Positions 46,555-58,093 of a DNA stretch of 64,000 nt are shown here, piece by piece (the stretch's first letter is position 1; every line of letters starts with the position of its first letter). The translations under genes and the position numbers were made by a program. The notes beneath the pieces were generated by a model. That model saw only the letters and a program-made list of their open reading frames with translations. It had not been told where the DNA came from and did no database searches. The DNA lies in contig NW_003314285.1 in assembly GCF_000143415.4 (NCBI RefSeq), positions 531,469-595,468 on the forward strand, given 5' to 3'. The DNA is from Selaginella moellendorffii (Eukaryota; Streptophyta; Lycopodiopsida; Selaginellales; Selaginellaceae).

Positions 46555-47862
46555 TTAATTGAACTTTGCATAAGTACATAGAGTTCTGCTTTGCAGAAAT
46601 TCCTCCACTAGATCTTGCGTGTTCGCTAGGTTCTTCTCCAGTTCCCATGTTGCCTCACAGTGTGGAAATCCTTTCCACTTCACATGGAACTCTCTCACCT
46701 TGCGTCTTTGTCGCTTGCTCTTGTGCGCATTGAGGATGGCCTCGACTTCGTATTCCTCTTCCCCTTGGATAACCTCAGGTAAAGGTCTCACTTGGTCCTT
46801 GCGAAGTGGATCCTCAAAGTACGGCTTGAGTAAGTTCACGTGGAACACTGGGTGCATCTTCCCCATCTCTCGAGGAAGTCGGAGATGGTAAGCCACTTTA
46901 CTGATTCGTGCCTCAATCTTGTAAGGCCCCACAAACCTGCTTAAGGAACTCAAGATCAATTCATTTATAGGAATACATGCATTTTTACCTTTGGGTCAAC
47001 TTTCGGCTGATCCCACTTGGTAGCTTGAGGTTCTTGGTGTTCAGCCACACCTTCTCCCCAGCTTGGAACTCTACATCCCGACACTTCTGGTTCGCGTACT
47101 TGGTTTGCCTTTGTTGAGCCCCTTCCAAGGAATCCCTCACTAGATTCCAAATGCTAAATCTTTCCGCCGTGAATGCCTCCACTGCGGGTAGCTCTCCATA
47201 ATACTCGGCCACGCCGAGTTCCACAGGACCTTCAATAGCTTGCCCATTGATGACTTCCCATGGACTCACCCCGATACTCGAATGTGGTGAGTTGTTATAA
47301 CACATTTCCGCAAGTCCCAAATGACTTACCCAATCGGTCTGGTCTCCCGAGACATAGCATCGCAAATAATCCTTCAGCTACCTATTCACCCTTTCCATTT
47401 GCCCATCTGTCAAGAAGTGTTAGTGCCATCAAACTTGACTTAATACCCAATACCTGTCTATGGGTGATAGGCTGTGCTGAATTTCAACTTGGTGCGATAC
47501 TATTCCAGGAGAGTTCTCTAGAACCTACTAGTGAAGATCTTATCTTTATCTGAGATAATCTCTTCCGGCCTTCCCCGCACTCAAACCACTTGTTCGAAGA
47601 ATAGCTTCGCCACACCTTCCGCATCCACTTCCGTTGTGGGTATGAAATATGCCATTTTCGAAAATCGGTTCACCACCACAAATACCGCATCAAACCCCTC
47701 GCTTGGGGGGAGTCCCGTGATGAAGTCCATCGTAAGACATTTCCACGGACGATCTGGAATTGGGATGCTTTGCAACAAGCCCCCACTAGCCTTAGTCACG
47801 GCTTTGACCTGCTGACATGTTGGACATGTCTTTACATAGTCTTGGACGTCCTTAGCCATATC
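46555..47862 (-). mobile_element. Ty3/gypsy integrase and chromodomain region (copy 1)
   Basis: From right to left on the minus strand: DYVKTCPTCQQVKAV and DRPWKCLTMDFITGLPPSEG (integrase zinc finger end and core), CYNNSPHSSIGVSPWEVING, the C-terminal GKVAYHLRLP-like KVAYHLRLPREMGKMHPVFH, and a chromodomain (EYEVEAIL, REFHVKWKGFPHCEATWE). Frame breaks separate the pieces. This marks it as a chromovirus. It stops at 47862 inside the integrase. Confidence 0.88.
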
Positions 47863-48615
47863 TGGCTGGTCCAGTTCCCACTGGGCTCGACCCGACCCGA
47901 GGGGTAGGGTGTCAAGAGAGCAGGGCTCTCAGAAGAGCTGCGGCTCTCAACTTCTGTTCACGAGGGCGTGAACTTGCAGGGAAGCGTGGTGGATTGTAAG
48001 TAACCAAAGAGAACGACTTGAGAGACGGTCCATGGGGTTCAAATATAAAGGGAAAGGGCCTATGAATAAAAGTGCACCTCTTTTTCCAATCGGTTAAGGG
48101 TCTTGGGATATTTGGGGTTAAGCATCCTTGGGTTTGAATAGTACTGGGCTGGGTGACCTCCCGGGAAGTCCAAACTTAGGAGCTTACATTTGGTATCAGA
48201 GCACGGTCTTGGGTCCGACTCTATTGGTTGGCTAAGGGAATCACACCATTTGTTGATTGACATCTGGCTGGTCCAATTTGCTCCCGCTGGGCTCGACCCG
48301 AGGGGTAGGGTGTCAAGAGAGCCTCGAGGGGTAGGGTGTTAAGAGAGCGAGGCTCTCGGGAGAGTTGCGGCTCTCAGCTTCCGTTCATGAGGGCGTAAAC
48401 TTGCAGGGAAGCATGGTGGATTGTAAGCAACCAAAGGGAACGACTCGAGAGACGGTCCATGGGGTTCAAATATAAAGGGAAAGGGCCCATGAACAAGAGT
48501 GCACCCCTTTTTCCAATCGGTTAAGGGTCTTGGGATATTTGGGGTTAAGTGTCCTTGGGTTTGAATAGTACTGGGCTGGGTGACCTCTCGGGAAGTCCAA
48601 ACTCAGGAGCTTACA
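47863..48615 (+). mobile_element. TRIM-like unit: two short LTRs around a 76-bp core
   Basis: Two direct repeats, 47863-48188 (326 bp) and 48265-48615 (351 bp), both start TGGCTGGTCC and end CTTACA. Between them lies TT, then the initiator-Met primer site TGGTATCAGAGC (48191-48202) and about 60 bp more. This is the layout of a terminal-repeat retrotransposon in miniature. No good purine tract precedes the second repeat, and the flanks show no target duplication, so it may be a rearranged remnant. Confidence 0.6.
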
Positions 48616-49031
48616 AAGCTCCACACCATGCTAACTAGTGGAGTACCCATGTCCTCGTGTTAGGCCACCGGTATGCCAAAATAGCGCCATACTCCATTTG
48701 GCTCCGTTTTGCGTGCTGGTTCTAGCATTGGGATGTTGGTTACTCTAGGACTGTTCTAAGTCACTCCGGGCTCCTGTCCCTACGCTCCTTGGCTGCATGC
48801 TCAGGAGTTGCTCCGTGGTTTGGTTCTATCACTCCTTGGCTCCGTGCTTGGGTGTTTTGGCACCGTTCCTTCGTTCAGTGGCCCAAGGCCTTGAACCTTG
48901 GGTTCCACACCATTGTCCTTTGGACACGTGGCATATGACATGTGGCATGTGTCATGTGGCATAAAAAAGGTTTAGGTTCTGCTTCATGGTGTTATCTTAT
49001 GGTAAATCACTATAGGATAAAGGGTCAAAAC
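48616..49031 (+). mobile_element. Element E2, 5' LTR, second part
   Basis: Continues the LTR from 44176 and aligns with 57671-58070 of the E3 LTR, to AGGATAAAGGGTCAAAAC. There it is cut again by the solo LTR that follows. Confidence 0.8.
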
Positions 49032-50785
49032 TGTAAGCGACTAAATTTTCCATTCTACTTTAGTCACTTAACCACACCTCCGACCACTTGGAGGAGTCTC
49101 ATTCACAACCTCCATAAGTCCAATCTAGGACTTGGGACTTGCTAGCCCTGAGAATGGCATCCATGCCACTCAACATTTGCACTTGGTCCAAGTGCTCCAC
49201 GTGTCCGATCCCATGATCGACACTCAAAGGTACCACCGACATGCCAGCCCGTTACGCTAAGGCCATGCCCAATCACCTTTGCCACACTGGTAGTCCATTA
49301 TCACTTGCATCACAGTCTTGGCTCTCCAAGACTAGGCAAACCATCTGTGAGTGGTCATCTGAGATCCACTCCTTAACACCCTTAGGATGCCCACCGACAA
49401 GGGGAATAGCCTTCCCCAATATCCCTCTGTCAGTCCCCACTAAGTCCCTTTCTGCCCCTGGCTGTGTTTGCCAACACTGCCACTGGATTGAGACCCACAG
49501 GCCCGACCACCAAGTCCCACGGTCCTCTGGGACTTCCTCACCACACGACTGTGTCCTTGGTCACTACCCCAGAGGACTTCTCCTCTTCCTTTCCACAGTC
49601 TGGGCCTTTGGGGCAACATTTCGGAACACCGTGGCCTTACGCGAGCCACCTGGGTACTCTCCTCACCTTTTGCCCCTAGGTGCTCTAGCCATGGGCTTAG
49701 AGCGAGGTTCCGTTGAGCCACGCCTGGTATCCAAGTAGGTAGTGCCACCCACACTTGGACTGGGAGCATCGGCTAGTCGATCTCCCGGGGGAACTAGAGC
49801 CGGCTCTTGAACACTTCACCAAGCTACCCCGCTTGTCAGTCCGTGTTCACTCTAGTCTTGGACTTCCCAGTGGGCAGCTCATCACCCAACACTGGGTCCG
49901 GCCTTCCTGGGCCAAACTGGCCTTTCCTGGCCAAACTGGCTCTACTGCAGTCCTCCCCCCTACTATACTTTTGGAGCTCACCAAACCCCCTAGGGTCTGG
50001 GAGACGAACGCTTTGGGCTTTCACCCTCTCAGGCTCCGGACTCGGACTCGAACTCGGACTCGGACTTGGACTCGGACTCGGACTCGGATTCGGACTCGGA
50101 CTCAGGCTCGGGCTCGGTCTCGGCCTCGGCCTCGGTCTCGGTCTCGGTCCTGATCTTGGTCTCGGTCTCGGTCTCGGTCCCGGTCTTGGTCCCGGTCTCG
50201 GTCTCGACTTCGGACTCCATCTCGGACTCCATTTCGGACTCCATCTCGGACTCCATCTCGGACTCCATCTCGGGTCCATCTCGGGTCCATCTCGGACTCC
50301 ATCTCGGACTCCATCTCGGGTCCATCTCGGACTCCATCTCGGACTCCATCTCGGGTCCATCTCGGACTCCATCTCGGACTCCATTTCGGGTCCATCTCGG
50401 GTCCACCTCGGACTCCATCTCGGACTCCATCTCGGACTCCATCTCGGGTCCATCTTGGACTCCACTTCGGACTCCAACTCGGGTCCATCTTGGGTCCACC
50501 TCGGACTCCATCTCGGACTCCACTTCGGACTCCAACTCGAGTCCATCTCGGACACTCCCACGTGTCATGTGTTGGTCCTTTTGGGTCCCTTTTTGGAGTC
50601 TCGCCTTTTGCTCGCTTCGTGCTCGTTCCTCGAGCTCTTTGTTGGGAGTTCCACTCCCGCTCTCAACCTTCCAAGTCGGAGCTTTTTAGTCCAAACGTGT
50701 TACGCTCGTTTGGCTTTCGCTTCGGCCACTACCACATGGCACCCTTCCGGCTCCACTTTGGGGCCTAGGGATTTTGTGTCTCACA
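49032..50785 (+). mobile_element. Solo LTR with a 5-bp target-site duplication
   Basis: 1754 bp, TGTAAGCGAC ... GTCTCACA, flanked by AAAAC at 49027-49031 and again at 50786-50790. The surrounding E2 LTR closes up perfectly when it is removed. It shares layout with the gypsy LTRs (TGTAAGC start, GCTTTGGGCTTTCACCC, TCGGACTC array) but is a different family. The lack of internal sequence is the product of LTR-LTR recombination. Confidence 0.88.
50031..50555. repeat. Minisatellite of TCGGACTC / TCGGACTCCATC words
   Basis: About 520 bp made of 6-bp steps (CTCGGA, CTCGGT) that grade into 12-bp CTCGGACTCCAT units with CTCGGGTCCAT variants. It lies inside the solo LTR. Its open frames in several registers (Arg/Thr, Ser/Asp, Gly/Leu repeats) result from the period being a multiple of three; I do not regard them as genes. 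Confidence 0.85.
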
Positions 50786-50790
50786 AAAAC

Positions 50791-53700
50791 CAGGTGATAT
50801 ATTTGGTATCAGAGGATGAGTCTCAGCGAGTGCTATCCAATGAAATTGGGCAACTAGTCTCATTGCATACACAAAGATGAAAACGATGATCCGAGTGGGT
50901 ACACGTTTGGGTGCAAAGGCTTCGCAAATGTTCCTTAGGTATGGATACCTTTTTGTACTGTGATAATGTGAGCTTGCTCTTGGGCTCATAAGATGAATTG
51001 AGGTGTTCTGTTTGCACGAGTTTTCGCTTGGGTGAGTGAGTGAGGCACATTAGCAACTCGAAGTTACACTTTGAGTTGGCAGGATTAATGTTAGCCTATC
51101 GGTGGTTCCATGAGTTGTTCCATATACCAAGGGTGAAAGTAAACCTTCCCTGGGTTTGCTATGAGTGGCAAATAGGTTGGTCCGTAGCTGTTTAGCACGG
51201 CACTAGTGGATCCTTCCTAGGCATGATTATGGGTGAATTAATCAAGACTGTGGGGATTGGTCTATTAATTCAAGTAATCATTACCGTGCTCTCTCATAAA
51301 CTTTTAGGCAGTGCAAACGCAAGCTTGAGGTTTAGTCAAGATAAGGCCGGAAAGAGAGTCGTCAGAGACGAAGGATCAAACATGTAAATCATTTTCTCTT
51401 CTTGGAGAGAAGATTTGCAACGAGGTGTTAACTCATTGCTTGTGTTCACATCATGCAAACAAGAGTCCCTATCTTGATGCATGTTGGAGATGATGGTCTT
51501 ACAATATTGAGTTGTGGGATGGATAGCGGTGAAGTGCTATATTATTTTGTCTAGGCTTGCTATTGGAAGACTTGGGTTACAATGCTTAAATCTTTTCCGG
51601 GGAACCTTGCTATTGCTCCTTGAGTAACTTGGTGTTGAATTAGTTTTGAGTTTGGTCGGAAAGAGAGTGGCATGAGCTTGTCCATGTGTTGAACAAAAGT
51701 TAGTGGTGTTCAGTGTTGTAAATCTCTATCGGTGAAGTGTGGCATTTATATTACATTTTGTTGAATTGAGTTGACACTTGATACTTACGTAAACCTTGGT
51801 AGTAATGACATGGGCATTGCTCGTAGTGTTGCTCGATTGATGATCAAGTCATTGTGATACTCATATCATATCCATATGATAATGAGCAATGTATTTATGA
51901 AGTTGCTTGGTTAAACGATAATCAACCCCAAAGTGGTTGATGGTGAAGCTAGTCTACTTGCATGAAGTAGCATTGTAGTAGCCTTGACTAGATTCTTGAT
52001 GGTGGTCCATTATGCTAAACTTAAGTAGGTACCTTGTTTCTTAGAGTTCGCCCATTAAGGTGTTGAAAAAGAGTTATAGCATTCATTTGCTATAACTTGT
52101 CGGTTGATCCATTAACACTTGGAGTAAATTGTTGGATGGAGAAGTTGTGTAGTTAAGGCATTAACATCACAAGCACTAGAGTTATTGGAAGTGGCATTGT
52201 TATTTCGAGTGGTGAGGAATTTTCCTTAAAGCTTGATTTTCCATGTTATTTTTCTTGTTAGTGTTTTGGCTTCACACTGAATCTTGAAGGTGGTTGAAGA
52301 AGAGTGTTAGTGCAAAGGTGGATATCTGAAGATGTAGTTTTCGTGATCAAGCCTTGGATGTTCACTTTGCATTTTACGGATGTCGGTGTTGGATATCAAT
52401 TATATGGGTAAGATATTCAATGCTTAAGCATACTATGGGTCATGAAAATTTGTGTTGAGGTGAACCTATGTGAAGTAGTAGGTAGGAGGAAGTTGGTTGA
52501 GTCTTGAAAGTTTACATTTTTGGATTGAGAGTCATTCCTTCTCTAGGATGGAAAATTTTCCACAAATTTTCTTAGGCTTTTCCAATGGCTGATCTATTGA
52601 TCACTTTGCTCGAAAACCTTTCCATTTTCGTAAGCCAATACAAACTAGTGAAAGAGTTGGAGTTGACTTTAGTTGGCTTAAACCTTAATAAGTAGTTTGT
52701 ATGATGCAGCCCGAAAGGGATGCTGACTTTTGGGGCTAAAGCAATTGAGTTAGATAGAGTTTGGAGTTGGTATAAAAAAGTGGCCATTGCACTTTTCTAA
52801 GAAGGGTGACCCTTGTGCCTTTCTTCTATAGCATTTTGCTTGATGGTAGGTTGCACCTTGCATTTCGTTAAACTCTATGAGAGTAGTGAGCTCTCATTGA
52901 TCTGGACTTGGTCTTGGTGGTCTTATGCCTTGGTTAAGGATGGTGATGTCCAACTTACTTGTTTGAGGTTGAGATGTTGGTACCCATACTATAACTTTGT
53001 CTATGAAGAGGTTGTGTACCGATATGAGTCCATCTCCTGGTCTTCATTTTAGTTTTGACTAAGTGTTAATCGCATAGCTAGCCTCTTCAAGGCATGCTCA
53101 GAGTTAGTGGCTAAATGTTTTAGTGAGCTTATTGCGGTTGAGCTAGATTTGAGTGGTCATTTACTTTGTGCTTGTCTATGAACTTTTATCTCGTACCTGG
53201 GGTATCACATTCATATTAGACAAGTATATAACTTGATGATAAGAGTTGGTGTTTGGGTCTTGTGAAGGCAAGTTGAGGAGTGATTGTTAGTTGCTTTGCG
53301 ATTAGTGATTACTTGTAGACTTAGTTGAGGACTGTTGACACTTGCTTTGTTCAATGATGATTTAGCAGTGATGGGCTTGCTTTATCGGATAGTGTTGCGG
53401 AGGATCATGTCGTTAAACTTACATGGGTTTTTCATGTTGGCATATTGACTCTACTTCTGTTGATATCATTTGGTTGCATTTAGTCCATGGTGTTGGATTT
53501 CATAGAGTCTTGGATGTGGTGATTCACTCCTTGAAGATGTGTTATCTGTAGCTAAGTATTGTTGAAGGATTAGTCTCGAATACTAAATATAGTATTTTCG
53601 ACTTTGGTTAGCATGGTTGCTGGAGAGCTTTGAGTGGTGATTCACTCTTGCTTTTTTCTAGCTTTGTTATGGTGTTAATAGCATTAAAGTGATGCCTTGT

Positions 53701-55402
53701 CGTTGACATTATTGATATTGAGATCTGAGTGAAATGAGATATCTTTCTAAGGATTGATATTGAGTTTCATTAGTTTTGATGAAGATAGTGTTGATGATTT
53801 GGCTTCTTTGTGTTATTGGCATTCATACATTTGCTAATTAGCAACTGTGTTGACGTTTAAATGAACTGAGTGGCAAGTTGAGTTAGTTGTGTTCTTGATA
53901 AGATTGTTTAGTAGGGGATGAGCTTTAGCTTTTCCTTGAAACATGATTTAGTCGTGACCTATACTAACTTTACGAGAGGATAAGTTAGTGATTGATATTG
54001 AATATTTGAATCTTTATTAGATTTGAGTTGGAATATATTGATCATTGATGATTTCTTTTGTGCTTGTTACGATGTGCGTTACGTCTTGCTATAGATGGAT
54101 TCATGGAGGATCGTTTGATGATCACTTGTTAAGCATAGCTTTGTTATGCTTAGCTTTTGGATTGATGCAAAAATGCTCTTCATTAGCTTTGGCATTATGA
54201 AATTTGGTTTATGGATGTGTTGAGAAAGATATTGTGGGTTGCACCATGATTTCTTCTTTAGCATTGAAGTTAGTTTCTATGAGACTTGTGATCATTATTA
54301 GGCAAGACTTGGCTATAGCCTTCTTCGAGCTTTTGGTTCCTTGAATTTTCATGCTTATGGTCCATTTGTTAGAAGTTGTTGGGGAAGGCATTTTGGTTTG
54401 TTAGCTTCGATGTTGAAGTTAGTATTTGCATCTAGCAATCATTGGTGATGCTTGACTATCATCTAGGATAGTTGATTATCCTTGTCAAAAGTTTTGCTTG
54501 ATTATTGTTGGTATAGAATGATTTGCCATTCTTCGGGATGGTGGAGTCCTTAGCCTATAATTCTACATCTCTTTATTGATGGGATGATTGATGATCTTTC
54601 ATGATGGTTAGTTGATCTTTTGGATGGCTTATGGGTTTTTCGCAATACCACATGTTCTTTGTGTTTTGCTCTGGATTGGTCTCTTGGGTTTGAGATATCG
54701 ATAGGATGTTGCTGACACTTGCTTAAGCAACTCTGTTTCCTTGGTATTGTTGATTAGGATCTATTCAGATTGAGTTGTGTGATGGTTGGCATGACTAAAT
54801 GTTTGTTGGTCTTACCACATTCATTTTGTTTTGTTGATTGTTGTTCGAGTTAGTCCTGATAGATTAGGATGTTATTTCCTTTGGGTGATACGTTCGCGAG
54901 CATTGTGCTTGTCGGTTAAGGATACTTTGTGTTCTTTGAGTTATCTTTCGTAAGTTGTTTAGCATACTGTCTACAATCTTCGGTAGTTAAGTTTTCTCAT
55001 TAAGTTTACTTGATGATATACTTGCTATTGAATTTTGTTGAATGGTGAATCCTTTGTTTTCCAAAGATAGTGATCTTGGTGGTTCTTATACTGTAATACT
55101 AGTTTATCGGATAATAACTTACTTGGAATACTTTTGTGTTCTAATCTAAGCTTTATTTACTGATAATTAAATCTCTAAGATATCATTGTATATGACTTTG
55201 ATATTGTCCATTTATTGATCGTTGGGTTTGGGCTAGTATAGGCAGACTGGCTTCGGCACTTCGTGTGCATGATGAAATCTTTAGTTATGGGGTAGCTACT
55301 GTCGACTGGTCACATAACCCGCCTCTCTGTCGATGTTCCTTATTCCATTCAAAGGGCGTGACCGTGTAAACAACTCTAACTACCTGTTTACAGTAGTCTA
55401 TC
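50791..55402 (+). mobile_element. Element E2, end of 5' LTR, primer site and non-coding internal region
   Basis: 50791-50801 is the last part of the LTR, then TT and the primer site TGGTATCAGAGG (50804-50815). The 4.6-kb internal part aligns with E1 24411-28400 throughout (for example GTTAGCCTATCGGTGGTTC, CATATCATATCCATATGATA and CCTTATT with CAGTAGTCTAT near the end) and holds no gag or pol. It is cut at about 55402. Confidence 0.75.
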
Positions 55403-55412
55403 TAAACCTTAC

Positions 55413-55509
55413 CTGAATTGGACTTAAGGAGGTTGTGAATAAGACTCCTCCAAGTGGTTAGAGGTGTGGTTAAGTGACTAAAGTAGAATGGAAAAATTAG
55501 TCGCTTACA
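55413..55509 (-). repeat. Inverted LTR-end fragment
   Basis: Reverse complement of the first ~100 bp of the solo LTR at 49032 (minus strand begins TGTAAGCGACTAATTTTTCC). It cuts off E2 and faces a like fragment at 56747. Confidence 0.75.
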
Positions 55510-55769
55510 GTTGGCCACTAGTATTATCAGTGTTTTCCAAATTGGTATCCTCTATTTTTTGGGTGGAGGCCTTGGCATCAATGTTGTCTTGTTGGTGTTG
55601 CTATAGTGGAAGGTCTGGATATTGATATTTTTTTGGGAAATAAGGAGTCACACGAGTAGTGGAGTCATTAACATTATTTTTCATTTAATCTAAGGATTGT
55701 AAATAGATTTTAAAGTGTTATTGACAACTCCTCTAGTTTTGCCATATCCTAACTACATTTGACCTTTCA

Positions 55770-56746
55770 TTTTGTGTGTGGATGCTTTGGATATTAAGCT
55801 TGGGGATGTCTTAATGCAAGAGAGCAAAAGCATGCTTGGTCAATGTCATTCTGTTGTATATATTAGTTGTATATTATAATTAGTGGAGGTGAACTACTAC
55901 ATAACAAAGGAGTGCTTAGCGGCAATTTAGTTTTGAGAAGCTTCATATATATTTGCATGATTTTTGAATATTGCTAAAAGGTAATTATGTTATAGTTACT
56001 TTGTTATTAAAGTGGAAAAGTTTGGTTAATCACACTATTTGGTAGGTTTTGAAGCTTCAAATATATAATATTGAGTCTTTTAGTTAATATTAACACTTTT
56101 TCTCAAGTTCTTTTCCCTTCTTCATTCTCTTCTATTTTTGACAAGCCTGTTATTCTAATATCTATAGATTTTTTGGATGAAGATTTTATGCTATCAGTGG
56201 TTATTGTACTTGATGTTTAGTGTCCATAAAGTGCAGAGCAAAATTTACCTTTTCCTAATGTGGTTTATAAAACTCAAAAAGTTGAGTTATATATTTGAAG
56301 GCTTCGTGATGGGTGTGAGAAACTTGCATCATTTGCCAATAATTGTCATTTTAGCATTTATATTCTCGATATCACCTTGAGGACAACCTTCTTTGAATAG
56401 ATCCTAATGATTATTTATGATTAGTGGTACTTTTGATCTTTATTCTATGCTTTTTACATGTTTACTATGATTCTCCTATTCTATGCAGATATATAGGACA
56501 TCATTGTGTGATTGAGAAACTATGCAAGTCTTTTTATTAGCCAAAGGTGTGACATAATGTTGTTTAATATGTGTGTAGGTGTGTTTGGTGCCAAACTCAT
56601 AATATTCCTCTTCATGTTGCAAAATGACAATTGAAGTCAATTACAATTTCCCATTTATTTGAGTTGGTGGTATTTGATATTATAAAGCCATTTCCATTGT
56701 CGACTGCTAGTAATGAGTATATCAATTTTGCCTCTAACTACTTAAT
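55770..56746 (+). mobile_element. Decayed Ty3/gypsy pol fragment on the plus strand
   Basis: Readable patches are RNase H (PFILCVDALDIKLGDVLMQE near 55765-55830), then YYITKECLAAI, and an integrase patch (HHCVIEKLCKSF...CVWCQTHNIP, then VVFDIIKPFPLS near 56660). Stops interrupt every patch. It belongs to a different gypsy lineage from the chromodomain copies and is in the opposite orientation. Confidence 0.7.
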
Positions 56747-56865
56747 TGTAAGCAACTAAATTTTCCATTCTACTTTAATCACTTAACTACACCTCCGACC
56801 ACTTGGAGGAGTTTCATTCACAACCTCCATAAGTCCTATTCCGAACTTGGGGCTGGCTAGCCCTG
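56747..56865 (+). repeat. LTR-start fragment facing the one at 55413
   Basis: Begins TGTAAGCAACTAAATTTTCC and follows the solo LTR for about 115 bp, then similarity ends. Confidence 0.7.
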
Positions 56866-56952
56866 AAAGATGATAAATTTTTTTATAAAGTAACATTAGC
56901 ATGTATTACCCTTTCCATCCTTAGCACCAAGCCAATGTTCATTGATGGTTTG

Positions 56953-58093
56953 TGTCGCGAATGTGACTTCGGGTATCGAAAGTTACCTGTTGGCCAGTTC
57001 TTTTAGATATTTTTTCCTTACTACCATGACAGCAGGAGGTCGGTATTGTTGGACCCGTTATCAGTTTCCCACTTGAGCTAGTTGAGAAACTGGTCAATGA
57101 CCATGTACTTAGATTGGATAAACATAAGGTACCTATGTGTTTCTTGCTAAGCATACTCGGCCTGGTTTGAGAAACTTGAGTCATTGGCTTGCACTTGTTA
57201 GTATCAAGAACCCCCACGATATTGAGTTTGGTCCATCAATATTCGCTAGATGATAGCTTACTGTGTCTGTCAAACACTCTCGCTATCATGGCCTTTGTGT
57301 TAGTCTCATTTTGGTCCTAAATGCTATTTATGGAAAGTGTCTAGACTTGCTCATTTAGCATATCTACGGAATGTAGAGATTGTCCTGAACACAATGGTGT
57401 TCGTCTTGTGTCCAAATTCGCAATCTAGCACCATTCCATATTTAGTAAGTTTTGAGCTTGTCCTAGAGACTAACTCCTGATACTAAGGGAGGCTTGGGGT
57501 GAAATCCCAAAGCGTGTGTTCCTGAAGTGGGGGGGGGGGGGGGGGGGGGGGATGTGGGGTGTTCCAAATGTATAGTAAGGATAGTGGGTAGGTCGGGCAT
57601 GGCTAACTAATTTGAGACATAATCTAATTCCCGCTTGCGTGTTTGTCCTTGTTCTGCGTTCGGCTTAGGTCTAAGCCCAAGCTCCACACCATGCTAGTTG
57701 GTGGAATACCTATATCCTCACATTAGGCCACCGGTATGCTGAAATAGCGCCAAACTCTATTTGGCTCTGTTTTGCGTGCTAGTCCTGGCATTGGGATGCT
57801 AAATACTCTAGGACTATTCCAAGTCGCTCTGTACTCCTGTTCCTTCGTTCCTTAGTCTGTATGCTCGGGAGTTGCTCCGTGGTCTAGTTCCATCACTCCT
57901 TGGCTTCATGTTTGGGAGTTTGGCATTGTTCCTTCGTTCAGTGGCCCAAGGCCCTGAACCTTGAGTTCTACACCACTATCCTATGGACACGTGGCATATG
58001 ACACGTGGCATATGGAGGGTTTAGGTTCCGCTTCGTGGTGTTATCCTATGGTAACTCACCATAGGATAAAGGGAGAAAACCACGTGCACTACA
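56953..58093 (+). mobile_element. Element E3, complete 5' LTR
   Basis: 1141 bp, TGTCGC ... CACTACA, the best intact LTR of this family and the reference for E1 and E2. It includes a run of 23 G at 57529-57551 where E2 has a short G tract near 44041. No purine tract precedes it, so it is a 5' LTR and not the 3' LTR of E2. Confidence 0.85.

Noticed and set aside
49755-50689. Long overlapping open frames of Ser/Asp, Arg/Thr and Gly/Leu repeats in both strands
   Set aside because: They come from a minisatellite with a 6/12-bp period inside a solo LTR; every register is open, so this is not evidence of coding.
56953-58093. Reading this LTR as the 3' LTR of E2
   Set aside because: No purine tract precedes it and it is followed by a primer site and its own internal region.
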